Below are positions 57,742 through 64,000 of a stretch of 64,000 bases of DNA, piece by piece. This DNA comes from Beroe forskalii. Lineage: Eukaryota; Ctenophora; Nuda; Beroida; Beroidae. The stretch lies in assembly GCA_011033025.1 (NCBI GenBank), contig WFMF01000498.1, positions 1 to 64,000 of the forward strand, in the 5' to 3' direction. The notes beneath the pieces were generated by a model that did no database searches, was not told the origin of the DNA, and saw nothing but the letters and a program-made list of their open reading frames with translations. Position 1 is the stretch's first letter. Each line of letters begins with the position of its first letter. The position numbers were made by a program, and so were the translations under genes.

Positions 57742-60290
57742 TATAGTACTACCCTTTAAATCGGTCAAAACTTGTCGTGAGACTACTATATATAGTGCGA
57801 CTGAGATCACAAAAGGCGAGAGAAATTAGAATGTTCTGAATGCTTTTACCACACCTTGCAACAACATCACAGCAACAAAATTAAGTTTTTGCAGTCCATA
57901 CTCCAAAGTCGACGAAACCTTTTGTTCAATTTGTGCAGTAAATATGATAGTTTCTTCCCCGAAACGCATGTTCTCGAAGCTGCGTAATTGCTTAACAATA
58001 GCATTCTACTTTGCAAGTGCACGAGGCAACGCTAGAACTTTAGAAGCACTTTAGATTGATGGAGCTGATTCATGCGGGAACATTTACCAGAATTTTATAG
58101 GCAAGAAAAGACTTCTTCAGCTTACTGACGTTTAAAACCTGCAGACCTTCTTATCAAAACATTCATCAACTCACCACCAGCTAAACTCATCAGATCATGA
58201 CGAAACTACTGCACTCTTCTCCAGAGAAATCAATATCCTCGGCGAATGAAACCCGAACAAAACAGGGAAATGTAATTGACGACTGCTGAAATTATCGTAC
58301 TGAAAACTTTACCATTGTCGAAAGGAACAATAGTAAAAGCCTTGACTTTCAATTAATGATTCATTAGACTATTCATTGCGTTAGACAAACTAGAGAAGGA
58401 AAATGTCAAGACGGCCGGTGATAATATGCCCTGCCTTAGCCCAGTGCCAAGCCTAAGTGGGTTCCATGCAACATGTTTTAAACTTTACAACACTACTTAA
58501 TACAATCAAATTTGAGGAAAAGTGAGGGAAGACGATAGTTGAGCTCATAAAACATGTTTAAGTGGCATATGCACAATTTAAAGTTTGTGAACCTCAATCA
58601 ATAGCCTTCTACTTGTTATAACAGTAAAAACTGTGCCTTCTATGGCGACTGGATATAACATCATAGCAACAACCTTTTGCAAAGAAACAACAAGCAAAAA
58701 CTATAGCAGAAGCACATTGTACGCAGAGCTGGCATCAGGGCGGAAGGACTCGGTAGACCTGATAAAGAGGTGTCAAACTACAGGAAATCCTATTAAAGCA
58801 ATATCCACATAGGACACAAGACACATACGCAGTCCCCAGTCATCAGTACTCCATTCTCAAGAGTGATGATGAAGTCATCAGTTCCCCATTCTATGATATG
58901 ATGATGACGTCACTCTCAAACAACGTCCTGTAATGCAGCTAATTAGCTGCTACAACCCGGTGTAATGCAAAACAGAGACAGCACCTCACTATAGACTGTG
59001 GCACTATAGACTGTAGCATATTATGTAGATGAAAATAACAGGTTAGGTATACCACGGCTTTATATTATTAAGTTTAGTAACACAGCTACACTGTCATTAA
59101 CAACGAACAGTTTCTGGCAAAGACATCAATTAATGGACACTGCAAACCAACGCCTGCTATTGTTCATTAATTCGCACAACTTCACACTGCTTTTGAGCAA
59201 ATTTGATGTGACCGGTTCACATGAAAAGATAACAAACAGTTCAAAAAGAAAGGTAAGACCACTGGAGCGTATAGAACAGATGCTCACTGCTCTGTGGTGA
59301 CATAATGTGGTAACTAATGTGGGGAGTTCAATGGATTCAATTTAAGATAGTACATCCATTAGCCATCACACAGCCCACAAATTAATGATGCGCCATATGC
59401 GTAGCCACTGATTAGGACTTCATAGGGTTTGCCCAAAATAAAGATACCTCCTAAATACTTGTTTGAGTCTAGAAAACTAAAAATAGCGAAACAAAAAGTA
59501 GCACCAAGAAAAGAATGGTAACTATACGATGAAAATGTGCAGCGTATTTTGATTGTCTTGTGGGACAATGAGAAATTTCTCGTGACGTCATTTGGGTCAC
59601 GATCATCAATGGTTTGTTCCTTTTGAAAACGAAGCTTTACAGTTAACTGCATTCATGCACATACTTGTGCAGGCTGCTCGATTATATTAATACGGGAGGG
59701 GCTCGAGCTCGAATAAGACTGTTCGCGCGTCAACTTTCCATACAGATTCCATCGAAAGCAAACAATATTGCGCGTCTTTTTCGAGCCCTCCTGTAATCAG
59801 GTGGTCTGCAAACATTTGCATTTATATTCTGGTCTATATCGTAGAATGTATAAATTTCATTTTGGACGCAAATTATGTTAGGCGAGATCACAATTTAAGA
59901 CATTTTTGACATTTTGACAATGTAACTGTCTAACCACTTATAAGACACTAGATGGGGATTGGGGAAGGGCCAGCGAGGGCAGAGGTTTTGACCATACAGC
60001 AGCAGAAGCTCTCTGCAGCTGTAATCTGTATGGGCAAAAGATGGCTTTTGTTAGAGTTGCAGCAATTCCATGCTGTGCAGTTTTGTACATTTTACAACAA
60101 GGGGATTCAGACTAGGTATTATTCTATAAGTTTTAACAAGGATAACGAATATAGGTTTAACTATTAGTAATTCGCCGGGTAATGCATCATTTCTAGCGCG
60201 CAGTAGTACTAAGTGACGTCATATGCCCGGCGGATTATTAATACGCGAAATATAGGTACCAACTACAAGGAATAGGAACTTTATACTCAC
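57742..60290. other. No supported gene, three CREs
   Basis: AT-rich. TGACGTCA at 58905, 59583 and 60214; the first lies in a decayed CRE-repeat copy with doubled CAGTWCYCCATTCT segments (58840-58920). A minus-strand frame at 59359-59652 has no recognisable content. Confidence 0.45.
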
Positions 60291-60356
60291 TGCAGTTGAA
60301 TGGTGGGGTGAGTTTTTCTTCTTTCTCCAGTTCTCCTCGTCCCGTCGAAGGGCATC
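60291..60356 (-). CDS. Possible small exon
   Basis: A GC-rich island with acceptor-like GGTTGGCAG and strong donor CA|GTGAGT. It encodes DALRRDEENWRKKKNSPHHS-TA in one frame, or, from an ATG at 60353-60355, MPFDGTRRTGERRKTHPTIQ in the other. The ATG frame would leave a phase that fits the 36.3 kb exon, so it may be a further PDE4 first exon. Evidence is only splice strings and base composition. Confidence 0.3.
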
Positions 60357-61683
60357 CTGCCAACCTCTAGACTAAACGTTCAGTTGGCAGACTGATAGTA
60401 ATATGGTCATGATAATCGTCATGATAAAAAGCTCCAGATGAACAAACAGTTCTCTGGAATTAGTTTAAACTTCTAATAATGACGTCACGAGGCGTTGTCA
60501 AATTCAATCAACTGCAATAAATCAGTAGCATGGTTACGTCACGGAATAAAGGAAAGCAACACGTGCCATATGCGTCACGAAACGCGTTGGCAATCAACAT
60601 TTTACAAAGTTCAATGAGAGTTGCATTGACACATTGTAACGATGAGAGAATAACTAAGGGTGAAAGTAGTCAACATATTGGCGATAAAGAGAGTGAAGTT
60701 ATCGGTTAGGTTTGGACATGAGAGAAATTTGAGTACGGGTTAGATAAACAAAAGAGCTGTTAAATCAGTTAAGGGAATAAAACATCCAATAAACTGAACA
60801 AATTTTAAGATTCTAATGTATGAGGTCATCTCAGGTTCTCAGTACCTTCTTCAATAAATCTTTGAGGATGGTTTAATGTCATCTCGACATTTAATAAAAC
60901 AGCGTCATGAATGATTTTCTGTCTCACCGAATGTTGAAGGATTTTTATTTAAACAAATTAGTATCGCTAAATGTCTACAGTAGAATCAACTAATCGAATT
61001 TGAAATAACAGTTTAGCCAATAAGAGTTAACAGTGCGACACAGCAAAAACATTCAAATAAACGGCGCAAGTGTCAGTGTCTACGTTTTAAGCAGGTTTAA
61101 ATGTGGGTACAAGTGTTAATAATCAACTACGTCAATAACGGCATATTATTCAAGTTATTCAAATTAATATGCGAATTATCGCTCTTTGTAACCCAATAAG
61201 CCAACATTAGCACGCAATTTTCCAAATTCTATGATTTTGAATAATTTTCAGATTTGATAATTCATAGGATAAATCTAAGAGGGGAACTTAACACCATGAT
61301 CTGGCGCCACAAAAATACGGTTGTAAGCTTGTGTGAATCATCTTCAACCCAATCTTGAATTAGAAAAAAAAAACCTAGAAAAAAAAAACCTAGAATATGA
61401 TAAATATGATATTCAGCGAAATTAAATCATCAAATTGATATACCCAATCGCGAGTTGAGTTGAATTACGAAAGCAAAAATATTTGCTTTCGCGATTCATT
61501 GTCAATTACACGAAAAAGGCTTAGCTTCTCGAAATCTATCAGCTGCTTCCGGTATTATTGTATTGGCGAATGCTTTAATTAAAATCATTTCTCAAATAAC
61601 GGAGTCAATAATTCAAATTTTTACTGAATTACAAAATTCAGAGTTGACGATTAAAGAATAGCTGAAGACGAGATCAAGAAACC
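60357..61683. other. Upstream region of the plus-strand gene
   Basis: Holds a CRE at 60480-60487. Otherwise AT-rich; a promoter must lie here or further left, but I recognise no core element. Confidence 0.4.
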
Positions 61684-61771
61684 ATGGACAATGGAAATCT
61701 AAAGATAGAACCGGACACGTTCAGTCAAACGTCCAGCCAGCTTCCACACACCCTCAATCTACACCACCACG
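61684..61771 (+). CDS. First coding exon of an unidentified plus-strand gene
   Basis: ATG in a good start context (GAAACCATGG) opens MDNGNLKIEPDTFSQTSSQL-PHTLNLHHH and stops at donor CACG|GTAGGT. LKIEPD matches the sumoylation motif (hydrophobic-K-x-E), and the Gln/Ser/His richness is typical of transcription-factor N-termini. The one-base phase fits the next exon. The family cannot be told from this part. Confidence 0.6.
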
Positions 61772-62539
61772 GTAGGTAAACGTGTAATTAGACCATCATA
61801 CCCGGCACATGTATACAACGTAATGAAGGTGTGGGATACAAATCGTAATGTTGGTGTAGTATATCAAGGCTGGATCTACAATCAGCTCAGTAAAAAAGTA
61901 CACCAATGGTGATGAGCTTTTCTGTGACTAATCCTAAAATTTAGTTTTTTTAATTTATTTTTTAATGGATCCATGCGGAAACATATGCGTTGGAATAAGG
62001 ATCGTTTTTAATCAACATAATGCAATTGCTACAATAACTCAATAACATGGGTTACATAGAGATACAGCTTATTATACGAGTCATAACGTTGCAAGGAGTG
62101 TGACCAGAGTTTAATAAGGTCTCGCTGGTACTTATTCATCAGCTAACTTACTAGCTTACGAAAAGAGAATGCAATCTAATGCATGCAATAAAAAGAAATG
62201 ACATCAGTGAAAGCTTAATATCAGATTGAAGCCATCATGAAAAGGTACAGATATTTCATCCAAGGACAAGTAATATTTCAACTCCGAGCAAAGGTTTGGG
62301 TCTGGGTTAGGGCTGGGGTTAGGACAGGGAAATGAAGTGTCCTGAGAGTGAGATGAAATGCCGAACTACCAATACTGCATCTCGCAATTGCAATGACAAG
62401 GTGCATCATATTGTTAAGTATATTTTAAGGCGTTAGCGCCATGACTCTGGAAAGGTGTCCTAAATAAATCCAAAATAGCTACAGAACATGACTAAATAGT
62501 GAAATATTTACTATAAATTAACTGTTACTTACTGCGAAG
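61772..62539. other. Intron of the plus-strand gene
   Basis: About 770 bp, AT-rich, no repeat recognised. Confidence 0.5.
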
Positions 62540-62738
62540 CAACAGAAAGAATGGTCAGGCCACACCACAATACCACATCGAATAACAACAAAAGTGTTCA
62601 TTACATTAATTCTACACTCCCCTTTGGCCGGCCTAGGTCCTCTACAAATGAAAGTCTTAATTCAAGTCTTAATTCACCTTTCATTGCCCGAGAGCATTTA
62701 TTACCAAAGTTAATTTCACCATTTAACATAAGTTACAG
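62540..62738 (+). CDS. Second coding exon of the plus-strand gene
   Basis: Acceptor at CGAAG (62540) or ACAG (62546), both in the phase left by the first exon. Encodes RMVRPHHNTTSNNNKSVHYI, NSTLPFGRPRSSTNESLNSS and LNSPFIAREHLLPKLISPFN-ISY, ending at strong donor TACAG|GTAAGC. Asn/Ser-rich, low-complexity, no domain seen. LNSSLNSP comes from a small in-frame repeat in the DNA (AGTCTTAATTCA doubled). Confidence 0.6.
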
Positions 62739-63894
62739 GTAAGCAGGTCTTTGGGACCACAGTAAGCTTTCAATAGATATTCAATTGAAGGCAACTGCCT
62801 TGAACTGCCAAGCTCAGGTAGGTCTATAGCGCTCATCACTGTCGACGCTTCGACGGTTTTATGGGAGAGCTTTGCTCTGTTTTGCGCCCTGAATCTTCGC
62901 ATGACTCGCATGTTATTAAGCTGAAAGTGCAACTTGCAAGTGACTCTTAAATTAACGCACAAAAGGGTGAATTAATGAGTTCGCTTTGTTAGCAAACTTA
63001 TTAAAACCTTATGAATGAGTTATTTTTGTTAATAAACGTATTACAAACGTATAAATGAATGTCTTTGGTTATTAAGCATTACAAGCTAACGAATGATTTT
63101 CTTTGTTAATCGACGTCTTACAACAAATTGAGATCAATACAAGACTGAAGGGGGTAACATCACATGATTTTTCTTGAATGCAAGACCACAGATATAAATA
63201 TCTCGATGATTATAATATGATGATTATAAAGATTTGCTATATCGTGCTCCTGCGTTAAGTGATTCCTCTAACTGCTTCCTGTGTTCAAAATTTCAGAATA
63301 CAAGGGATGAGAAGATCAAATGGTTCAGGGGTTCATCTTGACTATCGGATTATCTTAATCCCAGATCGATATCATTGTTAATTGGTAGTCCCCAAAAAAA
63401 TTCAAAGGATGTCCTAATTGAATTAGCAAATTTTTTATGTACATAATTCCGTACAGTGCGAAAAAGGCGACGTGTAAAGTAACAAATTTAAGCTTTGATA
63501 TACAAAGGTAGCAATGGCTCCACAGTCCACTTCAGCCAAAATGCACGAATTGTGGCCTATCATGAAAAAATTAGATTTCATAATGCGCCATATGAGTTAT
63601 GACTACCTTAGTGGTAGAAATTAAGATGTGTATTTATTAAGGACGTACTTATTAAGAAGTGTACTAATTAAGGCAGTAAAATTTCTCCAAAAATCAGGCA
63701 AATCTAGGACTAAATTTCACGTCGTTTCACCAATTTTCAACCAAAAATACCGATATGAAAACAAGCAGAGGGCAGATTTTTTTCCATTGAATTCAATTTA
63801 TTTACTATGAAATAGACTGAAGTAAAACTAGGCGTTCTGGAGAAACGGATGACGGGTCAATGAGCATCCTAGATTCAACACCAGTGCAGTGTGA
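62739..63894. other. Intron or flank, nothing recognised
   Basis: AT-rich, with three diverged copies of a segment like TTTGTTAATAAACGTATTAC (62985-63125). No gene supported. Confidence 0.4.
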
Positions 63895-64000
63895 CTGCGG
63901 AGTGGGACAACGGAGAAGGAATTGAGATTCTAAGAAATCATGTCAACAAGAACTATCAGTTTGATGAAAGATTGGCCGATGATTCCGCTGAAATTTTGAA
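63894..64000 (+). CDS. Possible third exon, cut by the window edge
   Basis: After ACCAGTGCAG the frame reads VTAEWDNGEGIEILRNHVNK then NYQFDERLADDSAEIL and stays open to the end. This acceptor fits the phase of the 62738 donor, although its pyrimidine tract is poor. The composition looks coding and the family is not recognised. Confidence 0.35.

Noticed and set aside
59359-59652. 97-codon minus-strand frame
   Set aside because: AT-rich, Ser/Phe/Tyr-rich translation typical of chance frames.

Overview
The window looks like nuclear DNA of a non-vertebrate animal. It is AT-rich, has many small spliced exons and long introns packed with mobile elements and minisatellites, and carries LINE reverse transcriptase. 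Its main gene is an animal-type cAMP phosphodiesterase. I cannot name the species. I saw no rRNA, tRNA, CRISPR array, LTR element or capsid- or envelope-bearing element.

The main resident is a PDE4 (dunce-type) gene on the minus strand. Eleven exons at 13.0-19.6 kb give about 590 residues: UCR1 with a PKA-type RRGSF site, UCR2, the LR2 linker, and a catalytic domain whose key metal and glutamine positions are kept. All eleven junctions agree in phase. Upstream lie candidate isoform-specific 5' exons at 26.2, 38.6 and 45.6-46.2 kb and a small shared exon at 36.3 kb. This matches how PDE4 genes elsewhere make long and short forms from alternative promoters. A single-exon gene for an unrecognised 526-residue secreted or membrane protein (32.7-34.3 kb, same strand) sits inside a PDE4 intron. 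A second gene, on the plus strand, starts at 61.68 kb with two short exons of transcription-factor-like low-complexity protein and probably runs off the right edge.

Layout: 0-1.35 kb LINE reverse transcriptase fragment; 1.8-11.3 kb a large inverted-repeat region whose arms carry tRNA-A-box-like units, enclosing nested MITEs and tandem repeats; 12.8-19.6 kb PDE4 core; 19.6-32.7 kb intron with a CRE-bearing dispersed repeat, a near-perfect 123 bp palindrome and a complete hAT MITE; 32.7-34.3 kb nested gene; 36-46.6 kb further PDE4 5' exons, minisatellites, a LINE ORF1 relic and a hairpin; 50.5-52.6 kb a 17 bp minisatellite and a LINE 3' end with RNase H; 52.7-57.75 kb MITEs and a 3.8 kb palindromic transposon with a CXC-domain protein; 61.7 kb to the end, the start of the plus-strand gene.

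The most unusual signal is that minisatellites in this PDE4 gene seem to grow out of splice junctions. About 33 copies of a 30 bp unit each carry the end of a catalytic-domain exon plus its 5' splice site. A 24 bp array repeats a branch-point and 3'-splice-site-like segment beside the 36.3 kb exon, and smaller duplications sit at three other acceptors. Second, the CREB site TGACGTCA occurs at least 22 times where about one is expected, eight times inside the 13-mer GATAATGACGTCA. That is notable in a gene that degrades cAMP.
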